Numbered from the stretch's first letter, positions 15,559-46,486 are shown. The stretch: 64,000 nucleotides of DNA from Ridgeia piscesae (GCA_025642075.2 JAODUO010000032.1:302501-366500), one strand, 5' to 3'. Made by a program: numbers and translations. Notes: generated by a model from the sequence alone, not told the origin.

Positions 15559-15625
15559 CTGAGAGGGACAGCAGGAAATGGTTCCTGTATAAGGTGACTT
15601 ATAATGTGATCATTATATCATAACA

Positions 15626-15814
15626 ATGTCTTGCGATAAAGACGTTGCACAACAAATACAACTACCAACATCGTTTTTCATTTATCATTGTGCAGCCGAT
15701 AAGACACAACGAATGTCTGCACTAAAAAGACTTGATGACGTATACACATCGACAGAAGAACCTACTGTGGAGAGGATTGCGTTCTTTGCCAATCTCTTGC
15801 GTAATTCTCAGTAG
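15626..15814 (+). CDS. possible small ORF, 62 codons, unknown
   Basis: ATG in the context aacaATGt, ending TAG. Its composition is protein-like (KRLDDVYTSTEEPTVERIAF) rather than repeat-like. No family recognised, no splice or promoter evidence. It may be an exon fragment or chance. Confidence 0.2.
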   Translation: MSCDKDVAQQIQLPTSFFIYHCAADKTQRMSALKRLDDVYTSTEEPTVERIAFFANLLRNSQ

Positions 15815-16305
15815 CACGGCAGCTATCTGATGTTGAGTCCAGGACGTATACATGTTGACAATGCTCTTGAGCTGTTTATGTAACCTTTAAGTACGCTACA
15901 ACCGGAGCATTTTGAACTCAATCACACTTGGACGTGCGCGAAGTAAGTGCGTGATAATTTTATTTCGGATCACTAAAGGCAGATTGTTTTGAACCTTGAC
16001 AGATACACACAATGACTATTTGAAACGTTGTTTAAATAAACTACAAATGTACCTCTCCACATTGGCCAATGCTCGGTGTGTGCCGGCGTGCACTGGTACG
16101 GTTGTAACGTTTTTGTGTGGTGTGATCGTTATTATTAACTCACTAGGCTGTGTATAAGGACAGCAAAAACAGAGATGCAAGGAACAAAAAAAGAGCGATC
16201 TAAATAAATAAATTGTAATGCAAGGCCGCTTAAAGGAAGATGTCAGCTACTCTGCTCAGAATTGACAGAGCAGTAACGGGAATTGTTTTTAAGTGTACTG
16301 TCTGG
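15815..16305. other. unassigned, no gene seen
   Basis: No exon or repeat identified. Confidence 0.35.
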
Positions 16306-16307
16306 AA

Positions 16308-16480
16308 CAGGTAAGTTAAACATCAAAGGTACGTCGCGGTTAACTCTGCTCGCCTCGGCATTATTACCAATCAATTCTGTTTTGAAACTGGACGTTTTGT
16401 TTACCATTTGAACATGTTGCAGGCGGAATATTTCAAATTGAGAACATTGCCCCGAGCTTAATAAAGTAACGAAACACAAA
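16308..16480. repeat. dispersed repeat, pair member 1
   Basis: Shares with 22395-22570 the ordered motifs AAGTTAAACATCAAAGG, CGCCTCGGCATTATT and CCGAGCTTAATAA. Same orientation, diverged. Class unknown. Confidence 0.75.
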
Positions 16481-17670
16481 CATTCAACGTGTAGTCATAC
16501 GTAGATAATATGAAATGGAAAATATAAAACCTGTGTGCTGCCATCCTCGCTTTAATTTCGGTGAGAAGTCGGATGATATGGACGGTTCACGTGGACAGGT
16601 CACGTGGACAGGACGCAAGGACGACAATTGGCAAAGAAAAGAGGAAAACAAAAACGCCCAAGGACACAGAAGGAAAGGAAGGTCGCAATTACATCGGAAT
16701 CGAAACCGGAAGTGTTTATTAGACTCTCGTGTCTAATCTGCCAAACTTGGGAGGTGAAATGTCAGGGCTGGATAAAACATTGACATGCATAAATACTGAA
16801 CCGACATCATTGGGTAAAAGCGAACGAATCTTGGTTCAGCGATTGTACACATTTCTCATAACAACACTAATACTAAAGTGATTTTATGTGACAACGTTCA
16901 GTCTGGAAACTAAATGAATGCACTAATTTAAATAATGCAAGTTGGCAACTCGTAGGATGTTGATCGTAGAAGGCGATTGGTTTATATGCAATCGATAACC
17001 TTGCAGGACGAATCTTAGAAGACGTTCGTAAGTTAATTGTAGCCAGTGATAAATATGTCCCTACTTAGACACTGTCAGCTCGCCAGCAGTGATCTGGCGC
17101 GCCACGTCTATTGACATGTCGCGACGGCCAATTAAACGAACACTATCGACATTCGCATTCCGAAATGTATCAGTTACACGTGAGATATGCGGCACGTACG
17201 TGAGCACATACAGTGCAAACACAGCAAGCAACCTAGATATATCCCTACGGGATTTATTGGGAATTATTCGTGTGTGTGTGCGCGGTGATTTCCTAGAGAT
17301 TACGACAATGTCCCAGGTAAGTATACATTCGAAATCGCTTACGATGACGAAACAGTCAGCATGCTATTTTTGAAGACACAGCCGGCGGGTTAGTGGCATT
17401 CGTAACTGGAATTTCTGTGTTATACGTCTGCGGTTTCTTTCGTTGTATGTCATGTTGCGGATTGCAGTCTGTGACATATGATTGGTCGGAACAATGATAG
17501 ACCTACTTCGATTTCGTATCCCAGCGGTCTGTATATTATTCTACACCTCAAAACAACCACACAAACAAACAATACAAACAATATTCACATTATGTAGCAA
17601 GATATCGTATTTGTGAGTACGTCTTACATGTTCTCACATCCATAACCTAAGAAAATTATAAAACGTAGGC
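16481..17670. other. unassigned, no gene seen
   Basis: Short open frames (73 codons at 16515, 94 codons at 17089) show no recognised motif. Confidence 0.4.
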
Positions 17671-18146
17671 TGTTGCGATTACATTTTTCCGGGCGTTAAA
17701 AACGTTTCGGTTGACGTTTCTGCGCATGCGCAATAAAAGTAAAATCGTCAATGTCCAGCGAAACAACGAAGCATTTTCTGTATAAATGCCACGAGCTGTT
17801 CGTTAACTTTCCTGTGATGATTAATGTGAAGAGTTTCTTAAAATGTCGTTCAAAGCAATAAAATACTACGTGTTTTTTGTTATAAATCACTGTCACGGAT
17901 TATGGCGGACTACTGTCACGTGATTTACGCTTGCTATAAAAATATGCCTCAAAACTTGTTTGTCTGGTGTTAATTTGCTACAAATAACTTTACTGAGAGG
18001 TTATATACATCCCAACGAACAACCCGTAGTATTTATACCATAAATGCTTTGTCTTTTCTCTGCACATTGATGATTTTACATATATCGCGCGTGCGCAGAA
18101 ACGTCAACCGGAACGTTTACAACGCCGGAAAAATGTAAGCGCTACA
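17671..18146. mobile_element. long-TIR MITE family B, copy 1
   Basis: Starts TGTTGCGATTACATTTTTCC and ends GTAAGCGCTACA. Both ends carry TGACGTTTCTGCGCATGCGC or its complement. The interior shares CACTGTCACGGATTATGGCG with the other copies. No clear target duplication in this copy. Confidence 0.85.
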
Positions 18147-18392
18147 ACGAGTATTGCCGGAATGGTGTATGGATGTTTACATAACACTGTATCAAATAAT
18201 GTAAGCTAGACTATTTGCCTAAGCTACACTTATATACATGCGGGTCATCGATGTAATGTAACCGGTATAATACTTATTGCGCATGACATAAGTTCCTCTT
18301 GACGTGTTTCCTACAACTCTATCGGTGTATGTGAGTTATATCGATGCAGGTATGACTGAACGCATGATTGCGCGCGCGCGTATGTGTGTGTC

Positions 18393-18733
<341 letters not shown>

Positions 18734-18832
18734 TTGGCTGACTGTATCTCTGTGTATTAAATGTTGTCTGCATCTGAGTGCACGTATGAGAGTGCGTATG
18801 TGCGAGTGTATGTGTGGTATATATATATTTTT

Positions 18833-18939
<107 letters not shown>

Positions 18940-19279
18940 GCACATATATATAATAATATGCTTACATCGATTATTGGACCCAGAAACAGAACTTCTGAAC
19001 CTCCAGTTTCTGTCTGTTTGATTTAGTTCACGTGGACTATTCTCGCCGTACTCTCGCTGACGTCATCATCCCGCGGGACAAAGCCGTACTCACAGTACTG
19101 CGTCGAGTTCTGCAGTATGTTATTCTACGGGTGCATAAGAACTAAATGTCCGACCAAGTCGTGGCCAGTGCCTGTGCCCAAGCGTTGCCTGCACGAACGA
19201 TCTGAGTGCATCGAGACATGCATCGCGACAAAACCAGTGTGGAGTGTGGGGTAATCAACCTACGACTCCCGGACGGAAT

Positions 19280-19865
19280 TTCAGTTTCGACCCCCCCACC
19301 CAGTAAATCCGAAGCATTTCAGTTTCGACCCCCCACCCACCCAGTAAATCCGAAGCATTTCAGTTTCGACCCCCCCCCCCCACCCCACCCAGTAAATCCG
19401 AAGCAGCGCTGAGACGGGTGCTGAAATGTGTATAGCAGAATACGCACAAAAGCGACTGAATTTTATAAAACACGGCAATGTGAAGGAAACGTCGCAGAAT
19501 GTTTTTTTGGGTGGGGGTGGTCGGTTGTAACCCCAGTAAAACAGTACAACAGAAAGCGAAATTTCGGACGCCGTAGCGCGTGATATTTTCCAAAATTACT
19601 CCCTCCTCCTCTCGTCTTGTATTCCGAAGTATGTCCTGAATGAGAGGATGCGACAAAAGAGAGAGGATGCGACGCGACGCGACGCGACGCGACGCGACGC
19701 GACGCGACGCGACGCGACGCGACGCGACGCGACGCGACGCGACGCGACGCGACGCGACGCGACGCGACGCGACGCGACGCGAGGCAGCGAGACAGCGGGA
19801 AGGCGGAGTTGTGCTGATGTCTCCCAAAACAAAATTAGTTCTCGCGTCATTGGACCAGTATGTAA
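19280..19865. repeat. dispersed repeat D, copy 1 (with GACGC expansion)
   Basis: Contains tandem CCCAGTAAATCCGAAGCA units, AAAGCGAAATTT and GAGGATGCGACA. The diverged copy at 26.13-26.76 kb has GGTAAATGCGAAGCAGC, GAGCGAAATTTT and GTGGATGCGACA in the same order. A pentamer tract sits inside this copy only. Confidence 0.65.
19668..19783. repeat. GACGC pentanucleotide microsatellite
   Basis: About 23 perfect GACGC units grown from GGATGCGAC in the host repeat. Confidence 0.97.
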
Positions 19866-19995
19866 ACTTGTAAACCTTCTATCGACGATATCCGTGCGAG
19901 TAGATCAGCCGGACTAGTCCGGAAGATGCCGCCTCGTCGCCCACCGGCTGCTGCTGCAGTCTCCGTCCACGCCCAACTTGCACTGTTAGCGACGG

Positions 19996-20467
19996 TGTCG
20001 CGCTTACATTTTTCCCGGTCGTTAAAAACGTTCCGATTGACGTTTCTGCGCATGCGCAATGAATGTAAAATCATCAATGTCCAGCGAAACAACAAAGCAT
20101 TTTGGTATAAATGCCACGAGCTGTTCGTTAACTTACCTGTGATGATTACTGTGAAGAGTTTCTTAAAATGTCATTCAATGCAATAAAATATTACGTTTTT
20201 TCATAAATCACTGTCACGGATTATGGCGCACTACAGTCATGTGATTTACGCTTGCTGTCAAAATATGCCTCAAAACTTGTTTGCGTTGTGTTAATTTGCG
20301 ACAAATAACTTTGCTGAGAGATTATATACATCCCAACGTACAATCCGTAGTATTTATACCATAAATGCTTTCTCTTTTCGCTGCACATTGATGATTTTAC
20401 ATATACCGCGCATGCGCAGAAACGTCAATCGGAACGTTTATAACGCCGGGAAAATGTAAGCGCTACA
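19996..20467. mobile_element. long-TIR MITE family B, copy 2 (best preserved)
   Basis: A 472-bp element starting TGTCGCGCTTACATTTTTCC and ending GTAAGCGCTACA, flanked by ACGG on both sides (19992-19995 and 20468-20471), a 4-bp target duplication. The terminal inverted repeats are about 100 bp or longer and contain GACGTTTCTGCGCATGCGC. No coding capacity. Confidence 0.9.
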
Positions 20468-20988
20468 ACGGTACGCAGCGGTCACGTGTCAACGCTGCAT
20501 TCACTTGGAATGGGCCATAAACAGAGTTTGTGCATCGTTTTTCGGCATCAAAATTCCGTTGCGACGGAATGTTTATAAAACATCACTTGGGATGATGTTG
20601 AATGATTGTTTTAACGAAATGATGTATCCATTGTAGCCTCGTTATATTTTCATATATTCTGTACAGTAAATTACAGCAACTCCGTTCAGACGACGAAGCA
20701 ATCAATGTATTGCATATAACTGTATATAATTTAATGCGTGCATATGTTCAAGCGATCTTATGCCATTATATATGCAGGAAACGTCCAATTTGTAAGTCAA
20801 ATGTACATATATTTGTATTAAACGTAAAATCCTACGTGAAATAACTATGTTTACATATTTCACAATGAGCTTGGGCATAAATAAGAATGCACGCTGTTGT
20901 ATCAATAAATGTGCGCATATCAGCTTATGACGTAATCTTATACGTGTAAGACCATGATGCATCCCTCCGGAGAAGGCCCTATGCGACA

Positions 20989-21309
20989 CCTGGGGCCCGT
21001 TTCACTAAAATGAAGAGCTCTTAAGAAAAACTCATCTTTAAATAATTTTTAAAATTTATTTCTGTTTCAAATTAAATACAATTTGTTATTTTTTTCTTCC
21101 AATAAATACAAATTTGTTGTTTAATAAAATTACTGTTTTTTTAACGCAAACATCCATTGACGTATTACCGAGGACATTATTTTCAAGGCATGACAGCTCG
21201 TCATGGTATTGACAGTTTTCTGGTATTCACTGTTAAGGATGAAAATTGATCTTAAAATGCAAAATTGTGTTTATGAGCTCTTAACAACGTTGGTGATGTG
21301 GACCCCTGG
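20989..21309. mobile_element. MITE family C, copy 1
   Basis: Starts CCTGGGGCCCGTTTCACTAA and has GAGCTCTTAA near both ends, ending GTGGACCCCTGG. Copies near 31.4 and 35.9 kb share the ends and an interior AAATTGATCTTAAAATGCAA-like motif. Confidence 0.75.
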
Positions 21310-21528
21310 TGAGTTGATGACCAATCAACATTTTCACGTAGTAGAAAGGCACTTATAGCAACGCACTGAAAATAGAAATGAAGTCAATAAACAACACTGA
21401 CACCCTTGTATTTTTAATACATCGCCAAATGGTGGATCACAGTCAGGGAGTCCAAAGAAGCGACTAGACACAGCAAACGGCCCACGGCCCTTGGGAGGAG
21501 ATACATTCACAACGCGCCAACGCTGGCG

Positions 21529-22178
<650 letters not shown>

Positions 22179-22394
22179 TGGCGACTCTACAGCTTGTACA
22201 TGTTCAACGGTGTCCCTATTCGGTTACGTCAAATAAGTATCCAGTGTTGGTGATAATTCGCCACAAATGTATCCACACGCTATCCGAACCTTGCACGTTC
22301 TGTAAGCAATCTGGATACAACAGATATGGTTTTAAATGGAGGGTGCCAGCTCCTCTGCCCGTAATTGATCGTAACTGGAAGTCTGCAGTCTAGA

Positions 22395-22570
22395 AGGTGG
22401 GAAAGTTAAACATCAAAGGGTACTGCGGTTAACCCTATACGCCTCGGCATTATTGCCATCATTTTTATTTTGAAACTGGATGTTTTGTTTATCATTTGTA
22501 CGTGTCACAGGTGGAATATATCAAATTGCGAACATTTCTCCGAGCTTAATAATGTAACTAAACACAAATT
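22395..22570. repeat. dispersed repeat, pair member 2
   Basis: Partner of 16308-16480, with AAGTTAAACATCAAAGG and CTCCGAGCTTAATAA in the same order. Confidence 0.75.
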
Positions 22571-22716
22571 TGGCAGGTGGGAAACCCTCAACATTCATAT
22601 TGTAGCTTAAAGAACCTAGACGCTGGCACCCTCGATTTATAGATAGCAGTCGACGATCCAGGCGTATTTAAATAAAACAATCACAACATATGTACAATGT
22701 ATACCCATAATTACCC

Positions 22717-23040
22717 GCGTGATGATCCCAGATTCAGCCGGGCCCAGATTAGGCACGATTCTGTCGAATCTGGGTGCGCAACGGTAGCATGCATGGATTC
22801 TGCGTCATTGTTAACACAGTTTCTATTAGCAGGACATCAAGTATTCCAATATGATTTGTACTCGTAAGTTTTTAATAAAACTGCATGCGCGTAAGCGTTT
22901 TGAGAAATTTGGCCCGGGCGTGACGTATGTGTCATCAACACTACGTCAGAGCAGATAGAAGCGGGACTGCGCTTGCCCGCGCATGCGGGGTATGCGTTTA
23001 GCAGAATCTGGGATCGGCCGAATTTGGGACCACCACAGCG
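22717..23040. mobile_element. candidate MITE with imperfect inverted ends
   Basis: The left end has GATCCCAGATTCAGCCGGGC; the right end has GAATCTGGGATCGGCCGAAT. Single copy in the window, no clear target duplication. Confidence 0.45.
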
Positions 23041-23050
23041 GCTTAACACA

Positions 23051-23869
23051 AGTTCTGGCGCGCATAATTACATGTTGTAATATTACAAATACCTAAGCGA
23101 TTATCGCATACAAAATCGTCGCCCGGTTTTGACGATGCACGAAGGGGCTCTGGCGAAGAAACAGAACAATACAATTATCAAATCAGCAGTTTCCGGAATC
23201 ATTTTCGTTCTACGATTTCGCCTTGTCTCTGGCAGAAACAGTCACTCGGTAGTTGCAGAACGATTTCAAGAACATCACCAAATGCACGACGAACCACGGC
23301 CAAGTTCATTACGTATCACGTCATTCCGTCACGACGTAAAGCGTCGTTTGATGACGTCATTTCCTGGTAGCATCACGCTAGGCAACGTTTCGCGGTACAT
23401 AGTTAATACTGAAACAAAGAGGTGTAATTTTATGTAGAAAAACAACTGTAAATGTGAACGATAAGGCACGTACACAAGATCGGTGGATGTCATAACTACA
23501 GAGGCACAATACGCGGTGGCCTGGTGGGTGGAAATCACGCCCGAAAAGAACGAGGTGAAACGATCTGTAGTAAACACGTCGACGAAGGTATGGAATGAAA
23601 GGAACATTTATAATCTACACTATATTAATAAGTTAATATTGAGACATAGTAAATTGATCTCAGTCCTGGCATTGATGACAGTCAACCCTTTATAATACAA
23701 ATATTAATTTGCGATGCATTAAAACACCATAAACCATCGTCGTGCAACCGTTGACCACAGGTGGTTCGGCGAAGATTCTGCTTGTAATAATAATAATACT
23801 TAAGATACATTTAAGCTAATAATACTTATAACAAATGTAAGCTACTAATACGTATATTAAATGGAAACT
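23051..23869. other. unassigned, no gene seen
   Basis: A 102-codon plus-strand open frame (23129-23437) contains no recognised domain; part of it is CGTCA/TGACG-rich and may be another foldback element. Confidence 0.35.
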
Positions 23870-23918
23870 AATACTATATATATGTATATATTAATTATAT
23901 ATATATATATATATATTA

Positions 23919-23957
<39 letters not shown>

Positions 23958-23993
23958 TATATATTAATATATATTAATTTATATTAATTAATA

Positions 23994-24046
<53 letters not shown>

Positions 24047-24062
24047 TATATATATATATATA
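23870..24062. repeat. AT-rich microsatellite with TTAATTA interruptions
   Basis: AT dinucleotides broken by ATTAAT units. Highly self-complementary. Confidence 0.95.
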
Positions 24063-24326
24063 ATTAGTTTCCATTCTTTGAGGCATTGCTTACATTTTAT
24101 AAGTATATATAAATGTAAGCTAGTAATACTTGCAAGACCATTTAGCAAAATAACAGTTGTTGAGTATAGAAAGTGTACGTAACAATAACCAATTTACATT
24201 TAATTCAACACACAACTGGAACTTAGTGCACCTGCTGAACCATACGTGTGAACTTAGACGAGAGTCGGTGCAGTGACTCCGGTATAGTACACCGACCCAA
24301 TGTAGGCGGAGACGGGGACGACTTAC

Positions 24327-41976
<17,650 letters not shown>

Positions 41977-42116
41977 CTGAAACAACCAATGACCAATGTG
42001 TCCAGTATCTATAACTGTGTCAGGGCAGCCACAGTTGCAGTAAGGAACAGGGAGTGTCCAGCCAGTTTTGCGACTTACCCGTTGTCGTGAATACGTAGTG
42101 TTATGCATTATACACT

Positions 42117-43189
42117 AGGCTAGTGCTGGGCCTAAAATCTGTTTAGCCAATTTGGCTAAAGGTCAGACACTTCTTTAGCCAAATGTGATTTTCTTTAGCC
42201 ATTTTTAGACGTTATGTTTAATTAACCAAACATTTATATCATGATTAGCATAAGAGAAAGCTAAGCACATGTAAGCAAATAAACACCCAATATAATTGAA
42301 TAGAAACATTGTTTTTAAAACCATAAAAAGAAAGCTGAACAATTACTGACAGTTTTGGAAACATGCGAAATTAATTAATGGTACATCTTTCAGTTAGACG
42401 GAACAATCCTAATATTAATATGATAACTAACATTATAGCAAAGGTTGAAAGATAACATTATATAACAAGGCCAAATGATTCAGTACAATCTGCTTTTGTT
42501 GCACTGCAATGTTTCAAACATAATTATTATCTATTTTTAAATATCATTTGTCTGCTCAGTAACTAATTTAATACAATAATTCTCCCAATTATTTTGATTT
42601 AACCTATACTACAGATCGACTGTAATCCTGGGCAGGGTGTTGCAGGCTATAGTTACTAAACTATGTTGTTTACATGCATGCTCTTGGGATAAGGTTTGTA
42701 AAATATACATGAATTACATCAAATCTATACTGACATTGGGTTGAATATTTACGAGATGACACATCGTCATTGTATGCCATGTGAATTCGCTAATACTGAG
42801 TAATACCTGTCAGGTACAGCGTTGTACTCGTCACAAACTTATAACTAGAGTTCACAGTAGGTCAAACAGGTACAGTTGTCCAGGTACAGTTGTCCAGGTA
42901 CAGTTGTCCAGGTAACATAGTAATTGATTGAATTAAGCCCTGTTATTGTCTGTGAGCTTGGCTGATTGTGGGGATTAGCGAGCTATTGGTCATCCTGTGG
43001 GCACAGTTGGATGTGAGATCATTTACGCAATTTAAACGTAGACGGGTAGTGAATAATGTTGTCTTGTACTGCTGGTAATACCACTAATAACCTACAAAAT
43101 AAAATTTCGCCAATTTGGTGAAGAGTTTTAATTATTTTTTGCCAAATAGTAAACCGTTTTGCCCATGGTGCAATTGGCGACGCTAGCCT
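42117..43189. mobile_element. candidate non-autonomous DNA element, ~1.07 kb
   Basis: Ends CTAGGCTAGTGCTGGGC and its near-complement GACGCTAGCCTAG, flanked by ATTATACA and ATTATGCA (7/8 match). Inner GCCAATTTGGC motifs near both ends. An 8-bp duplication would fit hAT. The middle is AT-rich without coding capacity; a 15-bp repeat CAGGTACAGTTGTC lies at 42869-42914. Confidence 0.4.
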
Positions 43190-43589
43190 AGATTATGCAT
43201 GTGACGTGTTCTAATGAAATGACTGGTATGTCATCGAACTTGATTCCGAGAAAACACTGTATAAACATTGCACAATGATTTTTGACATTGTGACTTTTTG
43301 TCACTAAAGTATACTTTAATATCTTTTCTGTCAATTGGCGATGCTTATTTCTCATTTATATTACCATTTGGCATATTTTATAGCCTTTGAAGAGAGGATA
43401 TAAAATATGCTATGTAACATTTCACGCATGAATTTCGTAAAACAGAACCTAATTAATTTTTTAGTCTGATTAACTTCTTCATTGACTTAGATAACGGGTT
43501 TTTCCATCGGACCACGACGGAAGAAAGAAGGCCGCTGCGTGCTATTTTATTTCACGCACATCGTTTCTCTGAGGTTTGTAAAAGGTATG

Positions 43590-43985
43590 GCTTTTAGCCA
43601 GGAATTGGTGTGGATCGTTGGTGATTCCCACGTGTTCTGGCTCGAGAGATTTGTGGCGTCGACGGAGTAAGATTTTCCGATTCTTTGTTAGAATGTCAGG
43701 ATTGCCAGATCGCCTTCCATGGGTACCGTGAAGGGACTGTTCCTTCCCTCGCCGCCAGTCTGGATCTCACAGGTAAGTTGGCCGGTGAAGTCCCTAGCGT
43801 GTGCATCATTAGTGTGGGTGGCATTGACCTGGGCCAGGTGGGACCTCCACAGACTCTACTGGTAGGTATGCGTTTGTTTGAGCCAAACAATTTCTTCACG
43901 TGGGCGTTAATAGGGTCGTTGTGTGCCAGGTCATGTGACGGCAGTGCTTGCGACACATACGTACGAAGAGGGTTCGGCCAGAGTT
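43590..43985 (+). pseudogene. SGNH-hydrolase-like domain of a retroelement, broken
   Basis: VWIVGDSHVFWLERF (block with GDSH) is followed, after a stop and frame change, by FHGYREGTVPSLAASLDL and VCIISVGGIDLG (degenerate GGND block). SGNH-like modules are known in some tyrosine-recombinase (Ngaro-type) retroelements, and a matching reverse transcriptase fragment follows within 200 bp. Stops and frameshifts make it dead. Confidence 0.6.
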
Positions 43986-44159
43986 GTTGAACATAACAAC
44001 TTTCTAAAGGCAATCTGAACTGATTGTCCTTTGGTCATGTAAGGGTTTCTGGAATATACAGCTACCTATTTTCCATACTGATGGCGTTCATTTCAAGGAC
44101 CTCGAGAACCACAAGTTGTTCAGCGCCATTAATGAGCCGCCTGCTATTCCTGGTTACAG

Positions 44160-44480
44160 ATATCGCCACTTGGGGGCATCCCAAAGAAAATGCCGGGGAA
44201 TTTCGCATAATACACAATTTGTCTTACCCTGATTGTGAATCAGTTAATGATTACATTCCTAAAGAATTTGCCACCGTGCAGTGCAATATCCCACCTTACA
44301 AAATGCCATTTCTTTCATTAACGAAGCTGATTAATAGTTTTCATGGCTAAGGTTGACATCGAAGCAGCGTTTAGGATTATACCTATGTCTCCCAAAGATT
44401 CACCACTGTTAGGCTTTCAATGGAGGGTTCTTATTTCATGGATGTTGTATTACCTACGGGCTCCGTCTTCCAAGGCACGG
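44160..44480 (+). pseudogene. DIRS/Ngaro-type reverse transcriptase fragment
   Basis: Encodes ENAGEFRIIHNLSYPDCESV, then NDYIPKEFATVQ, and in a shifted frame MAKVDIEAAFRIIPMSPKDS and PLLGFQWRV. The KVDIEAAFRIIP and LLGFQW motifs are those of DIRS-like polymerases. Frameshifted near 44343, truncated after 44480; no tyrosine recombinase found. Confidence 0.75.
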
Positions 44481-44762
44481 TACGAGCGAGCTTGGGACAA
44501 ATTGGTAGGATTTATGCAGTCACTAGGCACCCTTCACTTCACTACCAATGTCAGTGGCAATGACAATGGGTTTCACTGCATATTTACATAATGCTCCATT
44601 TGCATCTACTTCCATAACTTCTACCATATCTGCCATTTCCTATTTCCATAAGCTTAATGGTGTCCCAGACCCAGCATTTCATTGTGGCTAAACTTTTAAT
44701 AGGCGCACAGAATTTGCGAACAGTCTCTGATGTCAGACTCCCAGTGACGTTGCTAATTTTAC

Positions 44763-45304
44763 TTAAAGGGATACTCCAGTCAGTGAGAGATTCACACAAT
44801 TTACTTACGTCTGTATTATATATTGGTTGTGCATATAATTGTGCACAAAGATCGTAATAAACAATTAATTATAATATAGTTGTACCAGAAACACTCCATG
44901 TTGGATTCAGGGCGCTGCCATCTTGAGACTTATGCACCAGTGACATAAACCGCTTACGTCACTGGCGCATGCACGTTCAAACAACACATGTCTGCCAGTG
45001 GTATTTGATGTATCCAGTACGTCGCGGATTGCTTACGTCACAATCACAATTATTAGCGAAGACTCCGCCAATCCTTGCCTTTTTCAACAATGCGCCAGTG
45101 ACGTAAACGATTTGGCTTACGTCACTGGTGCATAAGTCTCAAGATGGCAGCGCCCTGAATCTAAGATAGCATGTTCTTGATACCATTATACTACAGGTAA
45201 TTGTTTATTAACGATCTTTGTGCACAATCACTAAGCACAACCAACATAGTGTAGTTATATAAGCTAACACTGTGAACCTCTCACTGACTGCAGTATCCCT
45301 TTAA
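44763..45304. mobile_element. MITE with TTAA target duplication, ~534 bp, multiply palindromic
   Basis: TTAA at 44763-44766 and 45301-45304 flanks AGGGATACTCCAGTCAGTGA ... CACTGACTGCAGTATCCCT. Further in, CAGGGCGCTGCCATCTTGAG and CTCAAGATGGCAGCGCCCTG form a second inverted pair, and CGTCACTGGCGCATG-type motifs a third. No transposase. TTAA suggests piggyBac or Kolobok mobilisation. Confidence 0.88.
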
Positions 45305-45529
45305 GCTAATTGCTCTGCCACATGTGATCACATCCAGTGCTGAACTTTCTCGAGCTAAGAAACAATCATTCTTTCTAACTTAGTTACTTTCTAACTTACA
45401 GACATAGGGGATATTTTGACTGGTACACTGACTCAATTAACTACACTGTGATCAACACGAGTGCTATTTTTATTTCATGTATCTATGCAGTTATCAAACT
45501 TGGCTTAATTTTCCTCCAGTTTCCAGTCA

Positions 45530-45980
45530 TGACAGACGATGGTGTTGAGATATTTCTCCAACTGTATGGTCAGACACTCCAGGACAAATGCAAGGACATG
45601 TACACTTCAGGACAAATGCAAGGACATGTACCGAGGAAAGTACCTGAAGGCTGTGCAAATGGCTCTCCGTGACAGCAACACCTTTATACCAGGGAGAGTG
45701 TCAGCTGAGGTGATTACGAAATGTGTGTATAAGGTGGACATTTGACTACACAAACATCATGTCCTGGTAGAGTGTCAATGTGAATATGCTGCAAGAATGG
45801 GACCAGAGGCTCACTGTCAACATGTAGCTGTCACCTTGCATGCACTCACTCAGGCTGGTAAGGGGATTATCACCATGGAAACATGTACACAAGTCCTGAA
45901 AACGTCCCACCAGGCCAAGAAACACACTGGGTCTCCAGTTAAGATGAATGAGTTAGAATTAAGAACGGGTGGCCTTTAAA
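45530..45980 (+). pseudogene. SWIM zinc-finger protein fragment of an element-like gene
   Basis: The frame around 45745-45979 gives VECQCEYAARMGPEAHCQHV, a C-x-C...C-x-H SWIM finger, followed by an acidic/basic linker. It is preceded by GKYLKAVQMALRDSNTFIPG in another frame with a stop between. SWIM fingers next to YqaJ nucleases are common in multicopy invertebrate genes of probable mobile origin. Interrupted, so non-functional. Confidence 0.55.
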
Positions 45981-46119
45981 ATTTGAGAGATTTTGACCTC
46001 CGGTCAGCACATCTGAGAAATGACCCAGGCTATGCTGTGCATTTCCGAAGTGTATGGTTGAATTGTACTGCAAATTATCTGTCCATTAGACAACTTTACC
46101 AGCCTGCCAATGTAACAAC

Positions 46120-46425
46120 CATGATAATTCAGAGAAGTCACAAGCCTTTCGAGACTTCAATCGTCCAATTATGGACGGATTTGTAAGTCGAGAAAAAAAA
46201 ATGGCCAGATCATTCGCAGTACAAAACAACTTTGCATGTGTCGCCACAAAGCATGGAAAAAGTACGAGGGTGAGGTTACTGATGCATATGCAAAGAGATC
46301 AAATGTGAATGTTAGTCAATGTGGAATTTGTGTTTCCAGAGACACACCCTTTTTAGGGTGTTCTCCAGATGGTCTGGTTGACAGTGATGGCATTATAGAG
46401 ATTAAATGCCCATATATGGCAATAA
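46120..46425 (+). pseudogene. YqaJ-like recombinase/nuclease fragment
   Basis: AWKKYEGEVTDAYAKRSNVN, then CGICVSRDTPFLGCSPDGLV and IIEIKCPYM. The G-x-SPDG...EIKCP motifs hold the metal-binding Asp, Glu and Lys of the YqaJ/lambda-exonuclease fold. The frame breaks right after KCPYMA at a sequence AATAAAGCTATCTTATCTTA that also occurs at 33.83 kb. Probably the continuation of the SWIM gene upstream. Confidence 0.68.
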
Positions 46426-46486
46426 AGCTATCTTATCTTATCTTATATACTGCTGGTAACATGAAAATAACCTCACTGACTGTTCA

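Noticed and set aside
17089..17373. 94-codon plus-strand open frame
   Set aside because: No domain, no convincing codon bias, no splice or start context; left as unassigned.
43696..44013. N-terminal LCMT1 exon on the minus strand upstream of 42 kb
   Set aside because: I looked for a phase-0 exon resembling the LCMT1 N-terminus (tyrosine/arginine-rich, before the SAM loop) and found only antisense of the SGNH-like remnant.
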